Below, piece after piece: positions 1-7,689 of a DNA stretch of 28,058 nucleotides. A model generated the notes under the pieces. That model ran no database searches and was not told where the DNA came from. It worked only from the letters and a program-made list of their open reading frames with translations. Both the position numbers and the translations under genes were made by a program. The stretch comes from an uncultured Clostridia bacterium (GTDB lineage: Bacteria > Bacillota > Clostridia > Oscillospirales > Ruminococcaceae), in NCBI GenBank assembly GCA_937906945.1, contig CALCUE010000021.1:1-28058 (forward strand). The letters run 5' to 3'. Every line of letters starts with the position of its first letter. The first letter of the stretch is position 1.

Positions 1-2
1 AG

Positions 3-929
3 CAGCGCCTGCGGGATACTTCCGACCGACTCTGCCGGGAATATGAGCTTTCCGTAATCTCCCATCCTCATAAGGCACCGTCACGACCGGTGTGGCTGGA
101 TGAGAAAAGCGGAAAGCCCACCCGCTACAATGTCTACCGCAAAGACGTTACTGCTGCCTTCTCGGAGAGCACCACCGTTCAGAACGCAGAGAAGTATTTA
201 CAGCGGCTCGGATATATCACGGATTTCACCGGAGTCCACTGGAAGATACGCCTGCCGCAGTATGAGCACTTTACCCGCCTCGACACTTTGGAGGAACGGT
301 GGACGCCGGAATATCTGCGCAAGAATATGGGAAGGAACGCTCCCTACGGGAGCCGCAGAGCAAGAGTGGAGTTTACTCCGTATATGCCCTACGAATACCG
401 CCATTATTATACGCCGTTCAAGAGAACAAGCCATATCTACAAGCTGTATGTGTATTACTGCTTTGAACTCGGTATTTTCCCGAAGAATCATTATCACGAG
501 CCGGTAAGCCCGTATCTGCGTGAGGATTTGAGAAAGCTCGACGAATTTACGGCGCAGGTGGATTATATGTTTTTCCGCCGTATTCAGACGCTGGATGATC
601 TCTACGATGACCGTGCCTATTTAGAGGACAAGCTCGGTGATCTGACGGCACAGCGAACGAAGCTGCAAAACAAGATACGGCGGGCAACACCCGAAGAAAA
701 AATATCTCTCCGCCGTGAGAAATCCAAGCTGACCGAAGAGATCACGGCGGTACGCAAGAATCTGAAATGTAACCGGGCAATAGAGGAACGCTCGGTGCAT
801 ATTCAGGACACGCTGGATATGATCACCGCAAACGAGCGCCGTGCCGCCGGGCGGGATGTTCCGCAGCAGATCACCTATGAAGAAACCAATATTACACCCA
901 AAAAGAAAGAAAGGAATTATGAACGATGA
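3..929 (+). CDS. Relaxase/mobilization nuclease, C-terminal part (5' end outside window)
   Basis: The reading frame is open to the left edge of the window, so the GTG at 90 is not a likely start; this is the C-terminal part of a longer protein. The segment beginning RLRDTSDRLCREYELSVI, followed by a basic region and TRLDTLEERWTPEYLRKNM, matches the pattern I recall in mobilization relaxases of gut-Firmicute integrative elements, which nick the element's origin of transfer and pilot the strand. The catalytic N-terminal domain with Tyr and the His triad is not in the window. The last ~100 residues (from about LDDLYDDRAYLEDKLGDLTA) look like a charged coiled coil. The stop codon overlaps the next gene's ATG by 4 bp (ATGA at 926-929), which indicates translational coupling with the ParB-like gene. 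Family assignment is from pattern recognition only. Confidence 0.75.
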   Translation, partial: QRLRDTSDRLCREYELSVISHPHKAPSRPVWLDEKSGKPTRYNVYRKDVTAAFSESTTVQNAEKYLQRLGYITDFTGVHWKIRLPQYEHFTRLDTLEERWTPEYLRKNMGRNAPYGSRRARVEFTPYMPYEYRHYYTPFKRTSHIYKLYVYYCFELGIFPKNHYHEPVSPYLREDLRKLDEFTAQVDYMFFRRIQTLDDLYDDRAYLEDKLGDLTAQRTKLQNKIRRATPEEKISLRREKSKLTEEITAVRKNLKCNRAIEERSVHIQDTLDMITANERRAAGRDVPQQITYEETNITPKKKERNYER

Positions 930-1786
930 AAAACACGATGAATACGCCGGTAACCATTCCGGTATCGAAATTACACCCCTTTGAGGGACACCCATACAAG
1001 GTACTCGACAATGAAGAAATGAATACGCTGATCGAAAGCATTCAGACGCAGGGTATTCTTTCTCCGCTGATCGTGCGACCGATGGAAAACACCACAGATG
1101 AATATGAGGTAGTAAGCGGACATCGCCGCTTATACGCCGCTATGAAGGCAGGGCTGGAAACAGTTCCTGCCTTTATTTATGCCCTCGACCGGGATGCCGC
1201 CGCCATAGCGGTGGTGGACAGCAACCTGCATCGGGAGCATATTTTGCCGTCTGAAAAAGCATTTGCGTACAAGATGAAATTTGACGCTATGAGCCATCAA
1301 GGAAAAACTTCGTGCCAAGTTGGCACGAAGTTACGCACCGATGAGCAGATGGCGGAAAATGCTGACGACAGCGCAAGACAAATTCAGCGGTATATTCGCC
1401 TGACCTATCTCATTCCCGAACTGCTCGACTGGATGGACGAAGGCAAAATGGCGCTGTCCGTAGGTGTCGAACTGTCCTTCCTCAGCGACGAAGCGCAGTA
1501 CGGCGTTTGGGAAGAATGCGAGCTTTACGACTGCACGCCGTCCTATTCGCAGGCTTTTCGTATGAAAAATCTGTATAACGCCGGCAATCTGTCCCGTTAC
1601 GAGATTTCCAAAATGCTTTCGCAGGAGAAGCCAAATCAGCGGGAAACGCTGAAAATTCCTATGGATAAGCTCCGTGACCGTCTGCCGCAGAATCTGTCTG
1701 TTTCTCAGCAGGAGGCTTTCATCTTGAAAGCGGTGGATTACTACAAGAGATTTTTACAGCGCCAGCGAGATCGAGATTCAAGATAA
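926..1786 (+). CDS. ParB/RepB/Spo0J-family partition-like protein
   Basis: The 286-residue product has the ParB N-terminal fold signature: IPVSKLHPFEGHPYKV (about residues 10-25), then SGHRRLYAAMKAG (the GxRRxxA nucleotide-binding box, about 66-78) and NLHREHILPSEKAFAYKMK (about 100-118), followed by a helix-turn-helix-like region (about 140-175, ...SARQIQRYIRLTYLIPELLD). ParB proteins bind centromere-like sites and use CTP; copies on integrative elements usually lack an adjacent ParA, and none is seen here. The ATG at 926 overlaps the relaxase stop; a second in-frame ATG lies at 938. TnpW follows 14 bp downstream, so the genes are probably one operon. The gene contains a perfect 27-bp palindrome (1306-1332). 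Role in element maintenance is inferred. Confidence 0.88.
   Translation: MKNTMNTPVTIPVSKLHPFEGHPYKVLDNEEMNTLIESIQTQGILSPLIVRPMENTTDEYEVVSGHRRLYAAMKAGLETVPAFIYALDRDAAAIAVVDSNLHREHILPSEKAFAYKMKFDAMSHQGKTSCQVGTKLRTDEQMAENADDSARQIQRYIRLTYLIPELLDWMDEGKMALSVGVELSFLSDEAQYGVWEECELYDCTPSYSQAFRMKNLYNAGNLSRYEISKMLSQEKPNQRETLKIPMDKLRDRLPQNLSVSQQEAFILKAVDYYKRFLQRQRDRDSR
1306..1332. repeat. Perfect 27-bp palindrome inside the parB-like gene
   Basis: The arms are aacttcgtgccaa and ttggcacgaagtt (13 bp each, perfect) around a single central g. It encodes the stretch KTSCQVGTKL between the ParB nuclease-like domain and the helix-turn-helix. It could be a DNA-binding site, a stable mRNA hairpin, or a recombination relic. 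No T-run follows, so it is not an obvious terminator. Confidence 0.9.
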
Positions 1787-1800
1787 AGGAGGACAAGGGT

Positions 1801-1986
1801 ATGAATGAAAAAGAAAAATATTTGTTTGAAGAACGTGTGCCGGATACCGACGAAAATAGAAAAAGTACCTTTTCTATGAAGATCGGCGGTACGGTTTATG
1901 ATGTTACAACTCATCTGAAAACCGAAGGCAAGCGTACCGTGCTGAATCAGTTCAAAGCGTTATTGCTGGCAAATCAGTATCTGTAA
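1801..1986 (+). CDS. tnpW: Transposon-encoded TnpW-family small protein
   Basis: A 61-residue protein with an excellent ribosome binding site (aaaggagg, 1785-1792). The core STFSMKIGGTVYDVTTHL, followed by a charged stretch and a hydrophobic end, fits the TnpW family, small proteins found beside serine recombinases in Tn4451-like elements. The function of TnpW is not established. The gene lies between the ParB-like gene and the recombinase. Its small size and position match TnpW neighbourhoods well; the family call is from recognition rather than alignment. Confidence 0.8.
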   Translation: MNEKEKYLFEERVPDTDENRKSTFSMKIGGTVYDVTTHLKTEGKRTVLNQFKALLLANQYL

Positions 1987-2010
1987 TCAGCACATTTGAA
2001 AAAATACACG

Positions 2011-2045
2011 GAGCGCAGTAAGGTATTATTACCCTTGCTGCGCTC
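2011..2045 (+). other. Stem-loop between tnpW and tnpX
   Basis: Arms gagcgcag (2011-2018) and ctgcgctc (2038-2045) pair perfectly, with a weaker inner pairing (aagg with cctt). The sequence after it (ttggttg) is only moderately T-rich. It may attenuate read-through from tnpW into tnpX or separate their translation. Confidence 0.6.
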
Positions 2046-2071
2046 TTGGTTGTCAGAAAGGAGATTATAAA

Positions 2072-3778
2072 ATGGCAACAGCAGCTAAATTACAAGAGCA
2101 AGACGAATTACTGACGGCTTTATATTGTCGTCTTTCGGTAGATGATATCAAAGAGAATGCCGAAGAAAACGAGTCGAACTCCATCAAAAATCAAAAAATT
2201 ATCTTGGAGGACTACTGCAAGAAAAACGGTATAACGAACTATCAGTTTTTCGTAGACGACGGTATTTCGGGCACTACTTTTAACCGCCCGGACTTTAAGC
2301 GGATGGAAGAAATGGTGGAAGCCGGACTTATCGGCAGAATCGTAGTCAAAGACCTCTCCCGTTTCGGTCGAGAGCAGGTCGAAATGGGGCGGCTGACGCA
2401 GGTGGTTTATCCCACGCTCGGTGTTACCTTTATTTCATTATCGGAAAACGTAAACAGCAAAACAGGTGCTGGTATGGAAATGATGCCGTTCTATAACATT
2501 TTCAATGAATGGTATGCGGCACAGACCAGTCAAAAGATACGGCAGGTTTGGAAAACGAAATCCGAGCACGGCGAACGTGTTTCGCCAACTGTTCCTTATG
2601 GGTACAAAAAATCCGAAACAGACAAGAAACAGTGGGTTATTGATGAACCTGCGGCTGCAATCGTGAAAAGGATCTATGCTTTGTGTCTGAACGGCAGAGG
2701 TCCTTCACAAATCGCCCGGCAGTTAGAGGACGAAAAGATCCTTTCACCCGCCGGTTATTATGACAGCATCGGCAAAAAGCATTCTACAAAGAATGTTAAA
2801 AATCCCTACGGATGGGATTCAACCACTATCGTGAATATACTGGAAAATCGTCAGTATACAGGATGTACAGTAAACTTCAAATCCACTACGGTCAGTTACA
2901 AGGTTCATAAGAAAATTTATAACCCTACCGAAAATCAGCAGATTATTCCAAACACGCAGGAAGCGATTATTTCAGAGGAGGTATGGTTGAAAGTGCAGGA
3001 AATCCGAGAGCATCGTATCCGTCCGACTGCTACCGGAAAGACAAGCAAATTCGCAGGGCTTTTATACTGTGCCGATTGCGGTGCAAAGCTCCATTATTGT
3101 GCGGCAAAGAGCTTGCCGCCGGAGAAAGAATTTTATCGTTGCGCAAACTATAAGGATGGTCGTGGGACTTGCAAAATCCATTATATCCGAAATGTTGTCC
3201 TTGAAAAGATCGTTTTGGAGGCAATCAGCGATTTCGTGGATTTTGTTCGCTGCTACGAACCGGTATTTCTGTATATGTTGGCAAAAAAGAATGATTCCGT
3301 TCGGCAGGCAGAATATCAGCGGCTTCAGCAGTTTGTGCGTAACGGTGAAAAGCGTATTGATGAAATCGACCGTCTGATTGAATCTCTTTATGAGGATCGG
3401 GTTTTGAGAAATGTGGAAGATACCCGCTATCAGCGTATGATGCAGAAATACGAAAAAGAGCAGCGAGAACTGACGACAGAGGTTGAGAACGCAAAAGTCG
3501 AATTACAGTCCGCCGATCAAAAAACGGTTGATCTTCGTCTACTTTTGAAAACTGTCCGAGAAATCACGGAAGTTCAGGAACTGACCTCCGGACTTATTCA
3601 TTCGCTCATAGAACGTATTGAAGTACACAATAATGATAAATACGACGGTCATTGCCACGTGAAGGTCGATATTTATTTCTCCGTTATCGGCATGATGGAT
3701 ATCCCCGATGAAAAGGAAATTCGGGCAATGATGGAAGAAGTTAAAAAGAATCCACAGAAATACAGATATGTGGCGTAA
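2072..3778 (+). CDS. tnpX: TnpX/TndX-type large serine recombinase
   Basis: This 568-residue protein catalyses excision and integration of the element through a serine-DNA covalent intermediate. The N-terminal resolvase domain (about residues 15-160) holds YCRLS with the probable nucleophile Ser22 and the motif VVKDLSRFGR. A recombinase domain follows (about 175-290), then a zinc ribbon with Cys333, Cys336, Cys357 and Cys367, a long coiled coil (about 405-490) and a C-terminal region of the type seen in TnpX/TndX (IERIEVHNNDKYDGHCHVKVDIYF is split here as IERIEVHNN and HVKVDIYF). Length agrees with this subfamily. The RBS gaaaggag at about 2057-2064 supports the ATG at 2072. The gene is intact. 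TndX of Tn5397 is an equally close naming option; only a phylogeny would separate them. Confidence 0.92.
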   Translation: MATAAKLQEQDELLTALYCRLSVDDIKENAEENESNSIKNQKIILEDYCKKNGITNYQFFVDDGISGTTFNRPDFKRMEEMVEAGLIGRIVVKDLSRFGREQVEMGRLTQVVYPTLGVTFISLSENVNSKTGAGMEMMPFYNIFNEWYAAQTSQKIRQVWKTKSEHGERVSPTVPYGYKKSETDKKQWVIDEPAAAIVKRIYALCLNGRGPSQIARQLEDEKILSPAGYYDSIGKKHSTKNVKNPYGWDSTTIVNILENRQYTGCTVNFKSTTVSYKVHKKIYNPTENQQIIPNTQEAIISEEVWLKVQEIREHRIRPTATGKTSKFAGLLYCADCGAKLHYCAAKSLPPEKEFYRCANYKDGRGTCKIHYIRNVVLEKIVLEAISDFVDFVRCYEPVFLYMLAKKNDSVRQAEYQRLQQFVRNGEKRIDEIDRLIESLYEDRVLRNVEDTRYQRMMQKYEKEQRELTTEVENAKVELQSADQKTVDLRLLLKTVREITEVQELTSGLIHSLIERIEVHNNDKYDGHCHVKVDIYFSVIGMMDIPDEKEIRAMMEEVKKNPQKYRYVA

Positions 3779-3788
3779 AAAGAAGAAA

Positions 3789-3818
3789 GGTGTAGTCCCG
3801 ATTTTTCGGGATTACACC
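3789..3818. terminator. Stem-loop after tnpX, likely terminator for the converging minus-strand gene
   Basis: Arms ggtgtagtcccga and tcgggattacacc form a 13-bp stem with one G-U pair and a four-base T loop. On the minus strand it is followed by a T-rich tract (cctttcttcttttt), so it fits best as terminator for the AP2-domain gene, but it can also end tnpX transcription. It may lie at or near the element's right junction. Confidence 0.7.
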
Positions 3819-3872
3819 AATTCTTCAAAAAAGATCCTTACGGCACGTCGCCATTTGGGAGGCTTTTTCTTT

Positions 3873-4733
3873 TTATTCCCCCGGTTTTTCCTTTGGGGAA
3901 AGGCTTTGGGATTCCTCTTGATACTTTTCGATCGCCTTTTCGTAGATTTTTTCTCCCTTTTTCCTGGCTTCCACCGCGTCTTCCCACCGGGAAAAACTGC
4001 CCAGATAATAGTTCTTTTTCTGGAACGTGATCTGCGCGACCCATTTTCCTGTTTTTTTGTTCTGATAGACTCCGTTGAACCCGCTGGTGTTGTTTTTCAG
4101 CGGTGGCCGGTTTTTCCTCGCCATAAGAATGGCGACGGAGGTGCCGTCCACCAGTTTCAGGTTCTGTCGGATCGTTTCCTCTCTTAAACAGCCGCAGCTC
4201 TGCGTTTTTCCGCTTTGCAGAAGCGTCTGCCCGACAACGGTCTCGTTTCCGCAGTCACAGCGGCACCGCCACCGGTGGACCCCTTTTTCCTTGCCGGCGT
4301 ATTCCGTCACGACCAGTTTTCCGAACCGCTGTCCCACCAGGTCCTTGCGAGGCGGATGTCCCAGACAGCCACAGCTTTTGGTATAGCCCTGCCGCAGTTG
4401 ATGGAGCGGCACCAGACAGATGGCGCCGCAGTCACAGCGACAGCGCCAGATGACGCTTCCGGAGGCGCAGCGCTGATCCGTCGCCTCCAGACAGATCAGC
4501 CTGCCAAAACGCTGTCCCGTCAGATCCACCGTCCCCGGTTTCACTTTTTTCCGGCATCCGCAATCCGTCACCGTCCCTCTTTGAAGGCAACGGGTATCCA
4601 AAAGGATCGTTCCCCCGCAGTCACAGCGACAGCGCCAGACCATATAGCCGTTTTTGCGCTGTTCGGTGGGTTCGATCACCGTAAGATCTCCGACCCGAAC
4701 GCCGACACCGATCTCTCTTTTCTCCGTTTCCAT
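3873..4733 (-). CDS. Protein with three Cys-rich (CRCDCG...CGC) repeats and C-terminal AP2-like domain
   Basis: The 286-residue product starts best at ATG 4731-4733, which has GGAG 7 nt upstream; a longer GTG start at 4778 has no good RBS. Three repeats each carry WRCRCDCG followed about 18 residues later by CGC: Cys clusters at 35-40/58-60, 98-103/121-123 and 157-162/180-182, most with a preceding (Q)RFG-hydrophobic stretch. Each probably binds zinc. Residues about 216-262 (SGFNGVYQNKKTGKWVAQI, then YYLGSFSRWEDAVEAR) resemble the AP2/ERF DNA-binding fold found in bacterial HNH homing nucleases and phage proteins. No HNH nuclease motif is present, so DNA binding without cleavage is the more likely role. 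Function is not known. It is divergent from the XRE regulator across an AT-rich spacer and converges on tnpX. Confidence 0.8.
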   Translation of the reverse strand: METEKREIGVGVRVGDLTVIEPTEQRKNGYMVWRCRCDCGGTILLDTRCLQRGTVTDCGCRKKVKPGTVDLTGQRFGRLICLEATDQRCASGSVIWRCRCDCGAICLVPLHQLRQGYTKSCGCLGHPPRKDLVGQRFGKLVVTEYAGKEKGVHRWRCRCDCGNETVVGQTLLQSGKTQSCGCLREETIRQNLKLVDGTSVAILMARKNRPPLKNNTSGFNGVYQNKKTGKWVAQITFQKKNYYLGSFSRWEDAVEARKKGEKIYEKAIEKYQEESQSLSPKEKPGE

Positions 4734-4885
4734 GATATAACTCCAATAAGCTAATATAAATCTTACGATACTTTTCACGTTAGTAGTATCTATTATATCA
4801 TCTTTTGGAGATAAGTGGTATATTTCTTATTACTTTTTTAAAAAATATTCATGGAAAATTATAATAATCCAAAGAGGTGATTGTT
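4734..4885. promoter_or_regulatory. AT-rich divergent regulatory region
   Basis: This 152-bp spacer separates the AP2-domain gene and the XRE regulator. A TATAAT lies at 4860-4865 on the plus strand, but the matching -35 is poor, and this -10 would put the start close to the ATG at 4886. A TATAAT also reads on the minus strand near 4793-4798. An inverted repeat, gatact (4767-4772) and agtatc (4785-4790), could be an operator for the small regulator. All assignments are tentative. Confidence 0.4.
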
Positions 4886-5182
4886 ATGATTGGAGAGAGA
4901 CTTGCGGAAATAAGGAAAGACCATAACCACACGCAAAACGATCTTTCCCTCCTTCTGAACGTGTCTTTGCATACGGTCCGGGCTTGGGAACAGGGAAAAA
5001 GCTCTCCTTCTCACGAGATGCTGATTTCTCTTTGCCGCCTGTACCAGGTGTCCTCGGATTATCTTTTAGGGCTTTCGGATGAGTTTTCCCCTGTGGAAAC
5101 CTACTCTGTCAAGCTGACCGCCGAAGAACGCAGCGAACTGCAAAATTATCAGAACTATCTTTTGTGGAAAAGGAAAGCGTAA
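4886..5182 (+). CDS. XRE-family helix-turn-helix transcriptional regulator
   Basis: The 98-residue protein begins at ATG 4886, placed by aaagaggtga (4871-4880) 5 nt upstream; the GTG at 4877 lies inside that RBS. Residues 2-58 form a Cro/CI-type domain: IGERLAEIRKDHNHTQNDLS, then LLNVSLHTVRAWEQGKSSPS and a final helix ending YLLGLSD. The C-terminus (about 70-98) is short and charged, with no known effector or dimerization domain. Such stand-alone XRE proteins are usually DNA-binding repressors. It is transcribed divergently from the AP2-domain gene, so local autoregulation is plausible. It is followed by a strong bidirectional terminator. Confidence 0.9.
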   Translation: MIGERLAEIRKDHNHTQNDLSLLLNVSLHTVRAWEQGKSSPSHEMLISLCRLYQVSSDYLLGLSDEFSPVETYSVKLTAEERSELQNYQNYLLWKRKA

Positions 5183-5200
5183 AATTTCCCAAAAACGTAA

Positions 5201-5235
5201 AAAAAGCCCGGCTGAAAACTCAGCCGGGCTTTTTT
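5201..5235. terminator. Bidirectional intrinsic terminator
   Basis: The stem agcccggctg / cagccgggct with loop aaaact is flanked by A5 on the left and T5 on the right, so it can end the XRE gene on the plus strand and the lipoprotein gene on the minus strand. Confidence 0.95.
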
Positions 5236-5249
5236 ACTCGATTTAAGAA

Positions 5250-6002
5250 TTATTCCTCGCCGGTCCAATATTGGACAACGGTGTAGCCCGACGGCATGGA
5301 GACCAAAGCCGGGTTGAGGTATTTGTCAAAAGCGGTGACGTTATAAAGGGTATGGGTGCCGCTCTGCTCGACCACAAGGCCGCTCAGGGTGCCGTTCTCA
5401 TAATAGAAGGTCAGGTTGCCGCTGTCGGTGGAATAGCGCTCGAACCGGCAGGATCTGCCGTCAAAGGATTCCGTTCCGGTGGCGGCAAGGGCGATGTTTC
5501 CGGTGGCGATCGAAAAAGGCACCGCCTTATAGTTCGCCGGGTTGACCGTAAAGAGCTTCGACTGGGCGTCATCGACGTAATAATAGACGCTGTCCTTCAA
5601 AACAAGGTGTTCCGTCGGAACGACCGGCGGGATCTCGTTGCCCTCTTCATCGTAGGTCACTTCACCGGAACCTTCGGACGGTTCCGGATAGGAGGAACCG
5701 ACCCGGATGCCGTTGCTGCCCAGTTCCACCTCGGTGCCGTCCTCCAGATGATAGGTGATATGGAAAACGCCGCTTTTCAGAACGTTGACACAGCCCTCGG
5801 AAAACAGGATCTCGTGTTCCTCTTCCTCGATGGCCTGGCCGGTCAGTTGGGCGATCATCAATTCCACGTCGTTGGGGATGAGACCGTCCATATTTTCGGT
5901 GAGTTTATCGAGCCAGCCGCCGACCACTTCCGCCGGAGAACAGGCGGTAAGGGAAAGCGCCAGAAGAAGCGCCAGTAAAACAGTCAAAAATCGCTTTTTC
6001 AT
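5250..6002 (-). CDS. Secreted lipoprotein of unknown function
   Basis: The 250-residue protein has a clear lipoprotein signal: MKKRF, a hydrophobic core of Leu/Ala, and the lipobox LTAC with lipidated Cys21. The mature part is acidic and rich in beta-prone segments; it contains an EGSGEVTYDEEGNEIPP-type linker (about residues 110-125) and repeated Gly/Thr/Tyr-rich strands (GRSCRFERYSTDSGNLTFYY). I do not recognise a domain. Similar stand-alone lipoproteins in Clostridia are annotated as hypothetical. RBS agggagg sits upstream of the ATG at 6002. It has its own sigma-A type promoter (6110-6138, minus) and ends at the shared terminator 5201-5235, so it is probably monocistronic. Confidence 0.88.
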   Translation of the reverse strand: MKKRFLTVLLALLLALSLTACSPAEVVGGWLDKLTENMDGLIPNDVELMIAQLTGQAIEEEEHEILFSEGCVNVLKSGVFHITYHLEDGTEVELGSNGIRVGSSYPEPSEGSGEVTYDEEGNEIPPVVPTEHLVLKDSVYYYVDDAQSKLFTVNPANYKAVPFSIATGNIALAATGTESFDGRSCRFERYSTDSGNLTFYYENGTLSGLVVEQSGTHTLYNVTAFDKYLNPALVSMPSGYTVVQYWTGEE

Positions 6003-6046
6003 GTTGAACCTCCCTGAAAAAGTTTTTTCTAAAAAAGAATTTCCGG

Positions 6047-6075
6047 TTGACGGAACCTATAAATCGAATTATACT
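6047..6075 (+). promoter_or_regulatory. Sigma-A type promoter for the DUF1846 gene
   Basis: TTGACG (6047-6052), 17-bp spacer, TATACT (6070-6075). The predicted start is near 6082, giving a leader of about 110 nt before the ATG at 6195. It faces the minus-strand promoter at 6110-6138. Confidence 0.75.
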
Positions 6076-6109
6076 AATACATAGTTGTGTGCAGAAAACT
6101 TCGGCTTTT

Positions 6110-6138
6110 ATTATATCCGATTTTTCGTTTTTTGTCAC
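6110..6138 (-). promoter_or_regulatory. Sigma-A type promoter for the lipoprotein gene
   Basis: On the minus strand GTGACA (6133-6138), 17-bp spacer, TATAAT (6110-6115). The predicted start is near 6103, to the right of the opposing promoter's start, so the two transcripts would overlap at their 5' ends by about 20 nt. Confidence 0.75.
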
Positions 6139-6194
6139 TCTTTTTTCGCAAAGTTCATAGTCTTTTAAATTTTTTTATGATTTTCGGGGGAATT

Positions 6195-7679
6195 ATGAAA
6201 AAGATCGGTTTTGATTGCGACAAATATTTCAAAATGCAGTCCGAAAAGATCCGGGAACGGATCTCCCATTTCGGCGGCAAACTCTATCTGGAGTTCGGCG
6301 GCAAGCTCTTTGACGACTTCCACGCTTCCCGTGTTCTTCCGGGCTTTCTGCCGGACGCCAAAGTAAAACTTCTGGCTCAGCTCAAAGACCAGGCGGAGAT
6401 CATCATCGTCATCAACGCCGGCGACATTGAAAAGAATAAGGTCCGCGGCGACCTTGGCATCACCTATGACCTCGAGGTCATCCGTCTCATCGACGCTTTC
6501 CATTCCATGGGACTTTATGTCGGCAGCGTCATTATCGCCCAGTACGCCGGACAGCGGGTCGTTGACGCTTTCCGCAACAAGCTCACCGCTCTCAACATCA
6601 AAACCTATCTCCATTACCCCATCGAAGGCTACCCCATTGACGTCAACCACATCGTCAGCGACGAGGGCTTTGGCCGCAACGAATACATCGAAACCACCCG
6701 TCCACTGGTCGTTGTCACCGCGCCCGGTCCCGGAAGCGGCAAAATGGCCACCTGTCTTTCCCAGCTGTTCCACGAGAACAAACGGGGGATCAAGGCCGGC
6801 TACGCCAAGTTCGAGACTTTCCCCATCTGGAACCTGCCGCTGACCCATCCGGTGAACCTCGCTTACGAGGCCGCCACCGCCGACCTCGATGACGTCAACA
6901 TGATCGACCACTACCATCTGGCCGCCTACGGCGTCCAGACGGTCAACTATAACCGGGACATCGAGGTGTTCCCGGTCCTGAACCGCATTTTTGAGACCAT
7001 CCTCGGCGAAAGCCCCTATAAATCCCCGACGGATATGGGCATCAACATGGCGGGCTACTGCATCAGCGACGACGAAGTCGTCTGTGCCGCCGCCAAAGAG
7101 GAGATCATCCGCCGCTATTTCGAGGCCGCCTGCGACCTTCGCCAGGGCAAATGCGGCGAGGAACCGATGCTCAAATGTAAGCTCCTGATGGAGCAGTCCG
7201 GCGTCGATCCCTCCGACCGGAAAACCGTCGCCGCCGCTTTGCAGAAAGCGGAAGCCACCCAGATGCCCGCCACCGCCATCGAGCTTTCCGACGGCACCAT
7301 CGTCACCGGCAAGACCAGTTCCCTGCTCGGTCCTTCCGCCGCCGCTCTTCTGAACGCGCTCAAGACCATCGCCGGCATCGACGATTCCATCAACATCATC
7401 GACCCGGTGGTCATCGGCCCGGTGGAAACCCTCAAAAAGACCTATCTCGGCCACAACAACGCCCGGCTGCACCTCGACGAGACCCTTCTGGCGTTAGCGG
7501 TCTCCGCTCCGAACAACGAGTACGCCGCCAAAGCCCTTTCGGTGCTTCCGGAACTGCGCGGCTGCGAAGCCCATTCCTCCGTCATTCTTTCCCAGGGCGA
7601 AGGCCAGACCTTCAAAAAGCTCGGCGTCAACTTCACCTGCGAGCCGCAGTACCGCACCAAAAAGCTCTATCATTCGTAA
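6195..7679 (+). CDS. DUF1846 (UPF0371) family protein
   Basis: The 494-residue protein starts at ATG 6195 behind a G-rich RBS (cggggg, 6185-6190); the frame is open upstream but those starts lack an RBS and precede or overlap the promoter. The N-terminus MKKIGFDCDKYFKMQSEKI, FGGKLYLEFGGKLFDDFHA and the segment VVTAPGPGSGKMATCLSQL (about residues 180-200) are the pattern I associate with DUF1846, a conserved Firmicute/Actinobacteria family of about 500 residues with solved structures but no established biochemical role. The glycine-rich GPGSGKMATC stretch resembles a phosphate-binding loop, which would suggest nucleotide or phospho-ligand binding; this is inference. Length is full. It is followed directly by a repeat island whose first hairpin may act as terminator. 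Confidence 0.9.
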   Translation: MKKIGFDCDKYFKMQSEKIRERISHFGGKLYLEFGGKLFDDFHASRVLPGFLPDAKVKLLAQLKDQAEIIIVINAGDIEKNKVRGDLGITYDLEVIRLIDAFHSMGLYVGSVIIAQYAGQRVVDAFRNKLTALNIKTYLHYPIEGYPIDVNHIVSDEGFGRNEYIETTRPLVVVTAPGPGSGKMATCLSQLFHENKRGIKAGYAKFETFPIWNLPLTHPVNLAYEAATADLDDVNMIDHYHLAAYGVQTVNYNRDIEVFPVLNRIFETILGESPYKSPTDMGINMAGYCISDDEVVCAAAKEEIIRRYFEAACDLRQGKCGEEPMLKCKLLMEQSGVDPSDRKTVAAALQKAEATQMPATAIELSDGTIVTGKTSSLLGPSAAALLNALKTIAGIDDSINIIDPVVIGPVETLKKTYLGHNNARLHLDETLLALAVSAPNNEYAAKALSVLPELRGCEAHSSVILSQGEGQTFKKLGVNFTCEPQYRTKKLYHS

Positions 7680-7689
7680 TAAAAAGCCT

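Larger units (their letters stand above)
1..3850. mobile_element. Right end of a Tn4451/Tn5397-class integrative mobilizable or conjugative element (partial)
   Basis: Four consecutive plus-strand genes (relaxase C-terminus, ParB-like protein, TnpW, TnpX-type large serine recombinase) form the typical terminal module of serine-recombinase-driven elements of Firmicutes. The module is visibly richer in A/T than the genes after about 6 kb and uses different codons, consistent with transfer. The recombinase gene is usually next to one end of such elements, so the right junction probably falls in 3779-3872, between the tnpX stop and the converging AP2-domain gene. The exact junction cannot be set because the left end and the empty site are outside the window. 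The 3850 boundary is approximate. Confidence 0.75.

Noticed and set aside
90..929. Relaxase starting at GTG 90
   Set aside because: The same frame is open to the window edge and encodes typical relaxase sequence before 90, so the gene is truncated by the window, not short.
1306..1332. Intrinsic terminator inside the parB-like gene
   Set aside because: No T-run after the palindrome, and the reading frame continues normally through it.
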